The notes below the pieces were generated by a model, which worked only from the letters and a program-made list of their open reading frames with translations, was not told where the DNA came from and ran no database searches. Shown here one piece after another: positions 1-9,160 of a DNA stretch of 64,000 bases. The translations under genes were made by a program, and so were the position numbers. The stretch is taken from the NCBI RefSeq assembly GCF_025847275.1, contig NZ_JAOZEV010000010.1, positions 110,541 to 174,540 of the forward strand, in the 5' to 3' direction. This DNA is from Flavobacterium frigoritolerans (lineage in GTDB: Bacteria > Bacteroidota > Bacteroidia > Flavobacteriales > Flavobacteriaceae). Position 1 is the stretch's first letter; each line of letters begins with the position of its first letter.

Positions 1-117
1 TCATCCTGGTAAATAATTTACATCCTAACAATCGGTTTATAAAAAACTTAGAAGAAATACATTTTGAAATTTTTTTGTAACATAAAATTTCTAATATTTG
101 TTTAAATTTACGAAACT

Positions 118-891
118 ATGAAAAAAATCCCCCTTCTCTTGTTCACTATTATACTTTTTTGTAACACCATGAACGCACAATTAAAACCAGTAAAGTATGC
201 AGATGGAAGTCAGGTTTTAAACGGACTCGCCATTAATCCTACAACAAAAAGCAACGAAAATCCAGGGATATTAATTCTTCCTGCTTGGAAAGGAATTGAT
301 ACTGCATCCAAAGAAATTGCTGAGAATTTAGCTAATCTGGGGTATCATGTTTTTATTGCAGATATATACGGACAAGGAAACTATCCTAACGACAATACCG
401 AAGCAGGCAAACTATCTGGATATTACAAGAGTAATTTTAGTATTTATCAAAATAGAATTAATCTAGCTTTACAACAATTAGTAAAATCAGGAGCCAACGT
501 TAATAATACTGTTATAATTGGATATTGTTTTGGAGGAACAGGTGCTCTTGAAGCTGCAAGAGGGCATCTTAATGTACAAGGAGTTGTTTCATTTCATGGT
601 GGCTTAGGAAAAGATATTAAGCGACCAGCTCAGCCTATTACTGCAAAGGTTTTAGTTTGTCACGGTGCTGATGATCCATATGAATCAAAAGAGGAAATTA
701 ACTCTTTTCAACAAGAAATGCGTGATACTAGAGCCGATTGGCAAATGATTTATTATGCAAATGCCGTACACTCATTTACCAATCCCGAAGCAGGAAATGA
801 TAATTCGAAGGGAGCAGCATATAATGAAAAAGCCGCTAAACGTTCATTTGAACATTTAAAACTTTTCTTAAATGAAGTCTTGAAAAAATAA
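118..891 (+). CDS. Secreted dienelactone hydrolase family protein
   Basis: An alpha/beta hydrolase of the dienelactone hydrolase (DLH) family, 257 aa. The first ~20 residues form a Sec signal peptide ending in NAQ, so it is probably periplasmic. The nucleophile elbow GYCFGG places a Cys nucleophile at residue 137, as in DLH rather than the Ser of common esterases. The Asp lies in HGADDPY (residue 185 or 186) and His218 in VHSFTNP, completing the Cys-Asp-His triad. Length fits the family. DLH proteins open lactone or ester bonds, but the substrate cannot be read here. It precedes a DUF3667 gene by 42 bases and may be cotranscribed with it. Confidence 0.9.
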   Translation: MKKIPLLLFTIILFCNTMNAQLKPVKYADGSQVLNGLAINPTTKSNENPGILILPAWKGIDTASKEIAENLANLGYHVFIADIYGQGNYPNDNTEAGKLSGYYKSNFSIYQNRINLALQQLVKSGANVNNTVIIGYCFGGTGALEAARGHLNVQGVVSFHGGLGKDIKRPAQPITAKVLVCHGADDPYESKEEINSFQQEMRDTRADWQMIYYANAVHSFTNPEAGNDNSKGAAYNEKAAKRSFEHLKLFLNEVLKK

Positions 892-933
892 TTATAACTA
901 TCTCAAACCAAAAAATACCAAACCAATTTTTTT

Positions 934-1935
934 ATGTCAAAAAGTGCTTTAAGAAAAGACAAAACCTGCCTGAATTGCAGACACGTTGTTGAACAAAAAT
1001 TTTGTCCCAATTGTGGACAAGAAAACACTGATACTCGAAAAACATTCCACCATTTATTTATTCACTTTTTCGAAGATTTAACGCATTATGAGAATGCTTT
1101 TTGGCGTACAATTAGAAATCTTTTATTTAAGCCATCCGCTCTAACCAAAGAATATCTTTCTGGAAAACGTTTGTCATATTTAGCACCTGTTCGATTATAC
1201 ATTTTTATCAGTTTTGTTACTTTTCTTTTAATTGCATTATTTCCCAATACAGTAACAGAGAATCTGACAAAAAGTGAAAAGGAAATTACATCCAATATCG
1301 AAAAAGCAAATACAAAAGAAGTTAAAAAATGGAATGAAAAATCCTATTTTAAGTCGAAAACAGTCGATAAGTCATATTTTAAGCTGAAAACAATGAAAGA
1401 GATCGATTCCATTCAAAAATATGGGAAAGAAAAAGAAAAACTTAATGAATTACAATACTGGATTTATGAGAAAGCTGCCCACGTGACAGAAACTAACACT
1501 AAAAAGGAAATCATTGAAAAGTTTATCGAATCTTTTGTTCATAATATCCCAAAGATTCTTTTCATCATAATGCCGTTTTTCGCTTTCTTCTTGTGGATTT
1601 TTCATAACAAAAAGAAATGGTACTATTTTGATCACGGAATTTTTACTTTGCATTATTTTTCATTTTTGCTGCTCATGTTTCTCATTTTGTTCATTACAGA
1701 AAAATTATTTGGATTACTCGGTTCATCTAGTCTTTTGAGCTTTATTTCAGGCATTATACATTTTGCAGGAATAGTTTGGATGTGTTATTATTTTTATCCG
1801 GCACATCATCGTTTTTATGGAGAAACAAGATTCGTTTCCTTTGTCAAAAGTGTAGCATTATTCTTTATCAACTTCTTCTTTATAGTATTTTTACTAACAT
1901 TCTATATTCTATATACATTTATAAATTTACACTAA
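934..1935 (+). CDS. DUF3667 zinc-ribbon membrane protein
   Basis: A 333-aa protein with an N-terminal zinc ribbon (CLNC at about residue 14 and CPNC at about 25, followed by GQEN), the hallmark of the Bacteroidota family DUF3667. After the ribbon come a conserved segment with a TM helix at about 85-105, a charged Lys-rich loop at about 115-200, and four hydrophobic segments to the C-terminus. It is an inner-membrane protein of unknown function. The next gene starts 6 bases after its stop, suggesting cotranscription with the M28 peptidase. Confidence 0.85.
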   Translation: MSKSALRKDKTCLNCRHVVEQKFCPNCGQENTDTRKTFHHLFIHFFEDLTHYENAFWRTIRNLLFKPSALTKEYLSGKRLSYLAPVRLYIFISFVTFLLIALFPNTVTENLTKSEKEITSNIEKANTKEVKKWNEKSYFKSKTVDKSYFKLKTMKEIDSIQKYGKEKEKLNELQYWIYEKAAHVTETNTKKEIIEKFIESFVHNIPKILFIIMPFFAFFLWIFHNKKKWYYFDHGIFTLHYFSFLLLMFLILFITEKLFGLLGSSSLLSFISGIIHFAGIVWMCYYFYPAHHRFYGETRFVSFVKSVALFFINFFFIVFLLTFYILYTFINLH

Positions 1936-1941
1936 CAAAAA

Positions 1942-2958
1942 ATGAAAAAAATTGTAATTCTATTACTAATTGTCTCCGCATTTTCATGTAAGAACACGCA
2001 AAGTGTAATTGCAAAAGACAATTCGGATCCAACCAAATATATGAACACCATAACAGCTGCCGAATTAAAAAAGCATCTTTATATAGTTGCATCAGATGAA
2101 ATGGAAGGAAGAGAAACCGGCTCAAAAGGACAAAAAAAAGCTGGTATTTATCTTATCGATCAATACAAAAAAGATAAAGTCCCTTTTCCTAAAGCCGCAA
2201 CCGAATACTACCAGCACATTCCAGCATCATACTTAAATGCTAGAAGAAATCAGAATCTACCAGATTCAGAGAATATTTGGGCATATATCGAGGGTTCAGA
2301 AAAGCCAGATGAAGTCTTAGTTATTTCTGCACATTATGACCACGTAGGAGTAAAAAATGGCGAAGTATATAATGGTGCCGATGATGATGGATCGGGAACT
2401 GTTGCCCTATTAGAAATGGCTCAGGCATTTGCAAAAGCAAAGAAAGAAGGACACGGTCCAAAACGTTCTATCCTTTTCTTACATGTAACAGGAGAAGAAC
2501 ATGGTTTACACGGTTCGCGTTTTTACTCAGAAAACCCATTGTTTCCACTTGCAAATACAATCGCCGATATTAATATCGACATGATTGGGCGTCGCGATGT
2601 AGAACATGCACAATCAAACAATTATGTATATGTAATTGGTGCCGACAGATTATCTAGCGATTTGCATAACATCGTAGTAGCTCAAAACGAAAAATATACT
2701 AAAATCGATTTAGATTTTAAATTTAATGATCCAAAAGATCCAAATCATTTTTATGAACGTTCTGATCATTATAATTTTGCTAAACATGGCATTCCATCAG
2801 TGTTTTTCTTTAATGGAGTTCACGAAGATTACCACCAAAAAGGTGATGAACCAGAAAAAATCGAATACGACGCTTTAACAAAAAGAACCCAATTGGCTTT
2901 TGTAATAGCTTGGGATTTAGCAAACAGAGAAAACAGACCTGTAGTTGATAAGAAATAA
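1942..2958 (+). CDS. M28 family metallopeptidase lipoprotein
   Basis: A zinc aminopeptidase of family M28, 338 aa. The N-terminus is a lipoprotein signal with lipobox AFSC, so the mature protein is lipid-anchored. Di-zinc ligands typical of M28 are visible in order: HYDHVG, then NGADDDGSG (bridging Asp), GEEHGLHGS (catalytic Glu and ligand Glu), DMIG, and a late His in FFFNGVHEDYHQ. It probably removes N-terminal amino acids from peptides in the periplasm or at the outer membrane. The stop is followed within 6 bases by an 8-bp tandem repeat and then by a terminator shared with the convergent rho gene. Confidence 0.92.
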   Translation: MKKIVILLLIVSAFSCKNTQSVIAKDNSDPTKYMNTITAAELKKHLYIVASDEMEGRETGSKGQKKAGIYLIDQYKKDKVPFPKAATEYYQHIPASYLNARRNQNLPDSENIWAYIEGSEKPDEVLVISAHYDHVGVKNGEVYNGADDDGSGTVALLEMAQAFAKAKKEGHGPKRSILFLHVTGEEHGLHGSRFYSENPLFPLANTIADINIDMIGRRDVEHAQSNNYVYVIGADRLSSDLHNIVVAQNEKYTKIDLDFKFNDPKDPNHFYERSDHYNFAKHGIPSVFFFNGVHEDYHQKGDEPEKIEYDALTKRTQLAFVIAWDLANRENRPVVDKK

Positions 2959-2963
2959 GCTTT

Positions 2964-3043
2964 TTCTGAGGTTCTGAGGTTCTGAGGTTCTGAGGTTCTG
3001 AGGTTCTGAGGTTCTGAGGTTCTGAGGTTCTGAGGTTCTGAGG
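2964..3043. repeat. Tandem repeat, ten perfect copies of an 8-bp unit
   Basis: Ten uninterrupted copies of TTCTGAGG lie between the M28 peptidase stop and the terminator hairpin. The unit is not a multiple of three and the tract lies outside any convincing gene, so it should be free to change copy number by slippage. The reverse-strand reading (repeating Asn-Leu-Arg-Thr-Ser-Glu-Pro-Gln) is an artefact of the repeat. Confidence 0.97.
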
Positions 3044-3045
3044 TT

Positions 3046-3082
3046 AAAAAGAAAGGATGAGTAAAACTCATCCTTTCTTTTT
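3046..3082. terminator. Bidirectional terminator between M28 peptidase and rho
   Basis: A 15-bp perfect stem (AAAAGAAAGGATGAG with its complement) around a 5-base loop, with an A tract before and a T tract after. It lies between convergent genes and can serve both strands. Confidence 0.85.
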
Positions 3083-3187
3083 ATAAAATTTTAATCCAGA
3101 AACTTCAAAACTAAGTTTTTAAAACCTTAGAACCTTAGCCTCTTTGTTACTTTGAACCTTTGTTACTTTGTCACTTTGAACCTTCCT

Positions 3188-5017
3188 CTAATCATTCATA
3201 GAGATTAAAAACTCTTCATTATTTTTAGTTTTCTTAAAACGATCATTAATAAAGTCCATTGCTTCTACAGGATTCATATCTGAAAGATATTTTCTCATGA
3301 TCCACATTCTTTGTAATGTCTTTTCATCCAATAACATATCATCACGACGCGTACTTGAAGAAGTTAAGTCAATTGCAGGAAAAATACGTTTGTTAGCAAT
3401 CTTACGATCCAATTGTAATTCCATATTACCTGTACCTTTGAATTCTTCAAAAATCACTTCGTCCATTTTTGATCCTGTTTCAGTTAATGCTGTAGCAATG
3501 ATACTTAATGAACCACCATTTTCTACATTACGAGCTGCTCCAAAGAATCTTTTTGGTTTTTGCAATGCATTCGCATCAACACCACCACTTAATACTTTAC
3601 CCGAAGCTGGTTGAACTGTATTGTAAGCTCTTGCCAAACGTGTAATTGAGTCTAATAGAATCACTACATCATGACCACATTCAACCAAACGTTTTGCTTT
3701 TTCTAGTACTATATTTGCTATTTTAACGTGTTCTTGTGGCTCTCTGTCAAAAGTAGAAGCAATTACTTCTCCACGCACACTACGTTGCATATCGGTAACC
3801 TCTTCTGGGCGCTCATCTATAAGAAGAACAATTAAATATACTTCAGGATGATTTGCTGCAATAGCATTTGCAATGTCTTTTAGCAACATTGTTTTACCCG
3901 TTTTTGGCTGCGCTACAATCATACCACGTTGTCCTTTTCCTATTGGAGAGAACAAATCAATAATACGAGTTGAAATTGTGCTTTGCTTTTCGGCTAATTT
4001 AAATTTTTCAGAAGGGAAAACTGGCGTTAAATGTTCAAAAGAAACACGATCACGAACTACTTGTGGATCATGTCCGTTTATTTTTAAAACACGAACTAAT
4101 GGAAAAAACTTTTCTCCTTCTTTAGGAGGTCGCACTACTCCTTTTACTGTATCACCTGTTTTAAGACCAAACAATCTGATTTGTGAAGTTGATAAATAAA
4201 TATCATCAGGAGAAGCTAAATAATTATAATCTGAAGAGCGTAAGAAACCATATCCATCTGGCATCATTTCTAGAACACCTTCACTTTCGATAATTCCATC
4301 AAACTCAAAATCTGAGTCTCTAAAATTATTCTTTTTACTTTTAAAATTTGGGTTCTGATTCCCGTTATTCCCGTTTTGATTCTGATTCGGGTTTTGATTT
4401 GGATTTGGATTCTGGTTTGGATTTTGGTTTTGCTTATTCTGGTTCGGATTTATTTTTTTGGTCTGAACTGGCGCTTCAACTTTTTCCGATGTTGCATTTT
4501 CTGAAGTCTCAACTAAAGTCTCACTTGGAGTTTCAGTTACTAAAGCATTTTCTTTTACTGCTTCTTTTTCTTTTTGTAAAGCGACCTTTTTTTCATAGGC
4601 CGATTTATTGAATTTTATAATTTTTGATGGCTTTTTCTCAGGAGCTCCATTTTCTGAAGATTCTACAGATTGAATAGTCTCTGCTTCTACTACTGGAACT
4701 GCTGGAATTATTGGATCATCAAGAATTTCGTTTGTTTTATTTTCTTTTTCTTCTTCAAAAACTATATTCTTTTGAACTGTATTCTTTTGTATAGCTGCTT
4801 TTTTTACAGGAACAATTCGAGCTCTTTTTGGCTTATCATCTTCAGCATCATTAACTTTTTGCTCTACTGCTGGTTTAACAGTTTCTTCTTGATGTGATAA
4901 AATAAGACCTATCAATGTCTCTTTTTTTACACCGTTAACTTTTATGGTTTTAGCTGATTTAGCTATTTCTTGAAGCTCAGAAAGCTTCATTTCTTTTAAT
5001 GCAGAAATATCAAACAT
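3188..5017 (-). CDS. rho: Transcription termination factor Rho with a long disordered insertion
   Basis: Rho is the hexameric RNA-dependent ATPase that ends transcription. This copy has 609 aa against about 420 in E. coli. Order: a Rho_N/SAP-like domain at residues 1-45 ([12 protein letters not shown]); a charged Lys/Glu/Val-rich region to ~185; an Asn/Gln/Pro low-complexity tract at ~188-230; the cold-shock RNA-binding domain ([15 protein letters not shown]); and the ATPase with Walker A around AQPKTGKT and Walker [17 protein letters not shown]. The C-terminal domain is complete. The insertion is typical of Bacteroidota Rho; in Bacteroides such a region has been linked to phase separation. 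Rho is divergent from the DUF4293 gene, a common arrangement in the phylum. Confidence 0.97.
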   Translation of the reverse strand: MFDISALKEMKLSELQEIAKSAKTIKVNGVKKETLIGLILSHQEETVKPAVEQKVNDAEDDKPKRARIVPVKKAAIQKNTVQKNIVFEEEKENKTNEILDDPIIPAVPVVEAETIQSVESSENGAPEKKPSKIIKFNKSAYEKKVALQKEKEAVKENALVTETPSETLVETSENATSEKVEAPVQTKKINPNQNKQNQNPNQNPNPNQNPNQNQNGNNGNQNPNFKSKKNNFRDSDFEFDGIIESEGVLEMMPDGYGFLRSSDYNYLASPDDIYLSTSQIRLFGLKTGDTVKGVVRPPKEGEKFFPLVRVLKINGHDPQVVRDRVSFEHLTPVFPSEKFKLAEKQSTISTRIIDLFSPIGKGQRGMIVAQPKTGKTMLLKDIANAIAANHPEVYLIVLLIDERPEEVTDMQRSVRGEVIASTFDREPQEHVKIANIVLEKAKRLVECGHDVVILLDSITRLARAYNTVQPASGKVLSGGVDANALQKPKRFFGAARNVENGGSLSIIATALTETGSKMDEVIFEEFKGTGNMELQLDRKIANKRIFPAIDLTSSSTRRDDMLLDEKTLQRMWIMRKYLSDMNPVEAMDFINDRFKKTKNNEEFLISMND

Positions 5018-5181
5018 GAATGTTCTATGAATTTAATTAATTTTCAGAAATACTGTAAAAGAATAGGTAGTATCTTTATTTTTTTTATTGAATCAACCGC
5101 AGTATGAAGTGCTTACGGTATTATGATGCAATAATACGAATAAAATTTTATCATACAATAGTATTTTAAAAAAAGAAAATA

Positions 5182-5189
5182 TATTTTTG
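5182..5189 (+). promoter_or_regulatory. Bacteroidota -7 box for the DUF4293 gene
   Basis: TATTTTTG matches TAnnTTTG exactly and lies 20 bases before the start codon at 5210. No clear -33 TTG was seen at the usual distance. Confidence 0.45.
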
Positions 5190-5209
5190 TAAAACAATTA
5201 CAAGATATA

Positions 5210-5623
5210 ATGATACAAAGAGTTCAAACCATATATTTAATTTTAACATTTGCAGTAACGAGCATTTTAATGTTTTTTGTTCCACTTTGGATAACTGCCG
5301 ATGCTAAACCTTATTATTTTATGCAAAATCAACTTTACGTTGTTTTGCTAGGTTTAAGCACTATGCTTACTATAGTAAGTGTCATTTCATACAAAAAAAG
5401 ACAAAACCAGTTTGTCATGGGCAGACTGAATATCATATTAAATTTAATTTTATTAGGATTATTTGTATATCACTCACTAAATTTATCTGGAGAAACACCT
5501 GCTGTTTCAGAGAAAGGTATTGGGATGTTTCTACCTATAGTTGCTATCGTATTATTAGTATTAGCTAATAAGGCCATCAAGAAGGACGAGGATCTTGTAA
5601 AATCTGTGGATCGATTGAGGTAA
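5210..5623 (+). CDS. DUF4293 family membrane protein
   Basis: A 137-aa protein with four predicted membrane helices at about 8-26, 43-62, 71-90 and 105-123, starting MIQRVQTIYL as DUF4293 proteins typically do. The family is restricted to Bacteroidota and is usually found next to rho, as here, where the genes are divergent with 192 bases between them. Its function is unknown. A strong terminator follows. Confidence 0.85.
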   Translation: MIQRVQTIYLILTFAVTSILMFFVPLWITADAKPYYFMQNQLYVVLLGLSTMLTIVSVISYKKRQNQFVMGRLNIILNLILLGLFVYHSLNLSGETPAVSEKGIGMFLPIVAIVLLVLANKAIKKDEDLVKSVDRLR

Positions 5624-5653
5624 ACCTATAAATTTAATTTATTTTGTGCGAAG

Positions 5654-5684
5654 AAAACCCGAATTGAAAGATTCGGGTTTTTTT
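5654..5684 (+). terminator. Rho-independent terminator after the DUF4293 gene
   Basis: AACCCGAAT and its perfect complement flank a 6-base loop and are followed by seven T residues. Confidence 0.88.
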
Positions 5685-5761
5685 GTGCAAGAAATTATAG
5701 TATTAATGCAATTATGAACAAAATAAACCCTTATAAACACTCGCATTCTCTTATTTTTACC

Positions 5762-5769
5762 TAAATTTG
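5762..5769 (+). promoter_or_regulatory. Bacteroidota -7 box for the LuxR-type response regulator
   Basis: TAAATTTG fits TAnnTTTG exactly, 22 bases before the start at 5792. No convincing -33 element was found. Confidence 0.45.
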
Positions 5770-5791
5770 AAATTATATAGTCATCATTTTT

Positions 5792-6454
5792 ATGAAAAAC
5801 AAAATACGAGTACATCTAGCCGACGATCATCAGGTACTTATTGATGGGCTCACTAATTTATTACATACTGTTTCAGAATTTGAAGTTGTGGGTTCGTCTT
5901 TAAACGGAATGAATATTTATAATGATGTAACTACAAACAATACTGGTATCTTAGTTTTAGATATAAGCATGCCACAAAAAGACGGCATCGAAGTCCTAAA
6001 AGAATTCTCAGAAAAAGGTTATCCTTGTAAAGTAATAATCCTTTCTAGTTATGATGATTTAAAAATCATCAAAGAAGTCATGAACCTTGGAGCCAGTGGT
6101 TATTTAACCAAAAAGTGCGCTGGTGAAAATATCATCGAAGCCATTGAAGCTGTCAATAAAGGTGAAGAATATTTTTGTGATTCAGTAAGAGAAAAAATAT
6201 TTACCACATTTACAAAAGGAAATCCTAAACTTAATGAACGAACTCGAGAAGAAAATTCTATTTTAAGTTCTCGTGAATTAGAAATAATAACATTGATTTC
6301 GCTCGAATATAGTGGAAAAGAAATTAGCGAATTACTTTTTATTAGTACCAATACTGTAGAAACACATCGCAAGAATATAATGAAAAAACTAAAGACCAAA
6401 AATACTATTGGTTTAGTAAAATATGCAATTAAAAATAATTTAATAAAATCTTAA
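5792..6454 (+). CDS. LuxR/NarL-type response regulator
   Basis: A two-component response regulator of 220 aa. The receiver domain has the acidic pair at 11-12, phospho-acceptor Asp57 in VLDISMP, and the conserved Lys in YLTKK. The C-terminal LuxR-type helix-turn-helix (LSSRELEIITLISLEYSGKEISELL, with the recognition segment STNTVETHRKNIMKKL) binds DNA. The histidine kinase that starts 136 bases downstream on the same strand is the likely partner. Targets are unknown. Confidence 0.93.
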   Translation: MKNKIRVHLADDHQVLIDGLTNLLHTVSEFEVVGSSLNGMNIYNDVTTNNTGILVLDISMPQKDGIEVLKEFSEKGYPCKVIILSSYDDLKIIKEVMNLGASGYLTKKCAGENIIEAIEAVNKGEEYFCDSVREKIFTTFTKGNPKLNERTREENSILSSRELEIITLISLEYSGKEISELLFISTNTVETHRKNIMKKLKTKNTIGLVKYAIKNNLIKS

Positions 6455-6590
6455 ACCTGTAAAGTAGCTATTTGAAATACTTTAAACAAAGTGAAATATT
6501 TTATCTCATTAGAACAAATTACCAAAGTGATTTAACAAAATTTACTTTTTATGTATAACTTAATGTACTTTTAACGGCAAATATTTTTTT

Positions 6591-8294
6591 ATGTCTTCTA
6601 CTCGGATTATTGTCTTAATACTATTTCTTATCCAAAATTACGGTAATACTGTTTTTGGACAAGAAAAAAAATTATCAAAACAAGAGATAGAAAGGCTTTC
6701 AGATGAATCTGTAAAATTGATGCGTGATGGTCATCACGAAAAATCACTAACACAATCCCGAATCACATTAACCTACGCGATTAATGCCAAAGATCCCAAT
6801 CTTATTGCAAAATCATATAATACAATTGCAGCCAATTTTGACGAACTAACTGAACCCGATAAAGCTTTATTTTATTACAACAAAGGGTTAATCTATGCTG
6901 AAAAAACAACTAACGGAGAACTTAAAAATTGGCTTTACAATAATTTAGGGAACATATACTGCTTTAATAAAAAAGAGTATGAGAAAGGAATTTCATTCTA
7001 CAAAAAATCACTCTATTATAGCACTAAAATAAAAGATTCCGTTCAAATTGTTTTTACAAAATTAAATATAGCTTGGGCATATTTTGATATTGGCGGCTAT
7101 AATGATGGCTACCCCTACTTAAGTTATATCAATAAATTTCACCCAAAACATGGCGACAAATCAACTTTAGTAGTTTTAAACATGCTTAATGGTATGTACT
7201 ACAATCACACAAATGAAAACCAAAAAGCTGATTTCTTTTATAAAAAAGCAATAAAACTTGGTATTGATGGTGATGAAAAATCGGATTTATCCTTTACATA
7301 TCTAGAATATTCTAAATTTTTGTCAAAAATAGGAGAGCATAAAGCTGCATACAAAAACCTTGCTCTTTATCATATCTTAAATGAAGAGCTAAACAATGAA
7401 GATAAATTACGAAAGGTTGATGTTGCTGGACTTAATCTAGAAGTTGACGAGTACAAAAGAGATATCGATAAAATTGGAAATCAATACAAATCCAATCAGC
7501 AATCATTGTTACTAGAGCAATCCCGGAACAAAAAAGTGGTTAGCATTATGATATCACTATTTGTGATTAGTATCATCTTATTTTATTTCTTCTATCAAAA
7601 TACCAAACTAAAACAAAAAAATAGACTAAAAGACATACAAGGTAAAATACAACAAAACATAATCAACGCTAGTATTGATGGTCAAGAAAGTGAACGTAAA
7701 AAAATTGCTTTGTTTTTACATGACAATATCAGCGCATTGTTGTCCTCGGCAGGAATGCACCTAAACGTTTTTTCGACTCAAAACGAACCTGTTTCTGAAG
7801 AAATCCTAAAAACAAAATTCATCCTCGAAGAAGCACACGACAAAGTACGTGATTTATCTCATGAACTTTTACCTACATTATTAGTTCGATTTGGATTGTT
7901 TTATGCTTTAGAAGATTTATGCGAAAAAAACTCTAACTCAACCATATTATTTGAATATCACTGTACAATTCCTTCCAAAACTCGCTATCATGAAAAATTT
8001 GAAATGAGGATCTATTTTATCATTTCAGAACTTTTAAACAACATTATTAAGCATAGTGAGGCCAGCATTGCAAACATTTCATTAACTGAAGATAAATCCA
8101 ACTTGATTATTAACGTGAGTGATAATGGCAGAGGATATAAAACGGATAAGTTTCACATCATCGAAGGTTTTGGTTTAAATCAAATTAAGGCCAGAATAAA
8201 GAACTTAAAAGGAGAAATAACTGTTAAATCCAAAATTAATATGGGAACCTCAATTAGAATAGAAGTTCCTATAATGTACTTAAACTTAAACTAA
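6591..8294 (+). CDS. TPR-containing sensor histidine kinase (NarL-partner type)
   Basis: A 567-aa kinase. After a signal peptide the periplasmic half (about 25-310) contains tetratricopeptide-like repeats, then one membrane helix at about 320-340 and a coiled linker. The HisKA_3 dimerisation segment SERKKIALFLHDNISALLSS carries phospho-acceptor His377, and the ATPase domain has ISELLNNIIKHSEAS (N box) and SDNGRGY with GFGLNQIKARI (G boxes). TPR-sensing kinases with one TM segment that pair with a LuxR regulator are common in Bacteroidota. The last 4 bases overlap the end of the convergent phosphodiesterase gene. Confidence 0.92.
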   Translation: MSSTRIIVLILFLIQNYGNTVFGQEKKLSKQEIERLSDESVKLMRDGHHEKSLTQSRITLTYAINAKDPNLIAKSYNTIAANFDELTEPDKALFYYNKGLIYAEKTTNGELKNWLYNNLGNIYCFNKKEYEKGISFYKKSLYYSTKIKDSVQIVFTKLNIAWAYFDIGGYNDGYPYLSYINKFHPKHGDKSTLVVLNMLNGMYYNHTNENQKADFFYKKAIKLGIDGDEKSDLSFTYLEYSKFLSKIGEHKAAYKNLALYHILNEELNNEDKLRKVDVAGLNLEVDEYKRDIDKIGNQYKSNQQSLLLEQSRNKKVVSIMISLFVISIILFYFFYQNTKLKQKNRLKDIQGKIQQNIINASIDGQESERKKIALFLHDNISALLSSAGMHLNVFSTQNEPVSEEILKTKFILEEAHDKVRDLSHELLPTLLVRFGLFYALEDLCEKNSNSTILFEYHCTIPSKTRYHEKFEMRIYFIISELLNNIIKHSEASIANISLTEDKSNLIINVSDNGRGYKTDKFHIIEGFGLNQIKARIKNLKGEITVKSKINMGTSIRIEVPIMYLNLN

Positions 8295-8788
8295 TTCCGC
8301 TTTTCGATTTCGATAATCTCTAAATCTTTTATTTTATCTCCTTCAATCACAAAACGAAGCATTGTGCGCACTTGATGAAAACCACTTTTTCCTGCAGCGC
8401 CAGGATTCATATGCAATAAATTATTCTTTTTATCGAACATAACTTTAAGTATATGCGAATGTCCACAGATAAATAGTTTAGGAGGATTAGATGCCATTTC
8501 TTCCTTAATAGCAGGATTATATTTCCCAGGATATCCACCAATATGAGTAATCCAAACCGAAACACCTTCACACATAAAACGATTATTTAAAGGAAATTCT
8601 AAACGTGCCTTCGCATCATCTATATTCCCATAAACACAACGTAATGGTTTTATTTTTTTTATAGCATCATTCACCGATAAATCACCAATATCACCTGCGT
8701 GCCATACTTCATCAGCTTGTGAAACATATTTTAAAATAGTATCATCAATATGACTGTGAGTATCGGAAAGTAAGAGTATTTTTTTCAA
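8291..8788 (-). CDS. YfcE/MJ0936-type metallophosphoesterase
   Basis: A calcineurin-like phosphoesterase of 165 aa from the small YfcE/MJ0936 group. Metal-binding motifs are in order: LSDTHSH near residue 7, HAGDIGD near 31, GNID near 54, THIGGYPG, and CGHSHI near 109. Such enzymes hydrolyse phosphodiesters in the cytoplasm; the natural substrate is unknown. It is convergent with the histidine kinase and shares a 4-base overlap at the stops. Confidence 0.9.
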   Translation of the reverse strand: MKKILLLSDTHSHIDDTILKYVSQADEVWHAGDIGDLSVNDAIKKIKPLRCVYGNIDDAKARLEFPLNNRFMCEGVSVWITHIGGYPGKYNPAIKEEMASNPPKLFICGHSHILKVMFDKKNNLLHMNPGAAGKSGFHQVRTMLRFVIEGDKIKDLEIIEIEKRN

Positions 8789-9124
8789 TTTTTTAAGAAA
8801 GGTTCAGAGGTTGAGAGGTACAAAGGTACAAAGGTTTTTTTTATTTAAAGGCTCAAAGAGGCAAAGGCTCAGAGAGGCATAGGTTTTCTTTTTTAAGACA
8901 CTAAGGCTCTGAAATTCTGAGGTTTATTTAGAGGTACATCGTTGATTGTACATTGTAGAGGTGTATCACAAGTGCGTCTCTCATCAAGATTTTGATATTC
9001 TGGAATTGAATATTGTTTTTTTTTGCAGAAATACCTTGTAAAGACGTACTGCGGTGCGTCTCTACGTTAAAACCTTAAAATCTTAAAAAAAACCTTTGAA
9101 CCTCCTTTAAAAAAACCTTTTTTG
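8789..9124. repeat. Repeat-rich intergenic gap between two divergent genes
   Basis: No gene is visible. The left part has short direct repeats (AGAGGTACAAAGGTACAAAGG, GGCTCAAAGAGGCAAAGG). The right edge carries an approximate inverted copy (CCTTTAAAAAAACC ... GTACCTTTG), so the two ends could pair. Between them a palindrome-like segment near 9038-9066 (GACGTACTGCGGTGCGTCTCTACG) resembles a dispersed flavobacterial repeat. Confidence 0.7.
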
Positions 9125-9132
9125 TACCTTTG
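9125..9132 (+). promoter_or_regulatory. Bacteroidota -7 box for truA
   Basis: TACCTTTG fits TAnnTTTG exactly, 28 bases before the TTG start. The box falls at the edge of the inverted repeat in this gap, so its match may be partly a repeat effect. Confidence 0.4.
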
Positions 9133-9160
9133 CTATTCACACTCCTAGAAGCTTAAAAAC

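Noticed and set aside
2829..3071. Minus-strand 80-aa frame with repeating NLRTSEPQ
   Set aside because: It is a translation of the 8-bp tandem repeat and of the end of the M28 gene; no start or family support.
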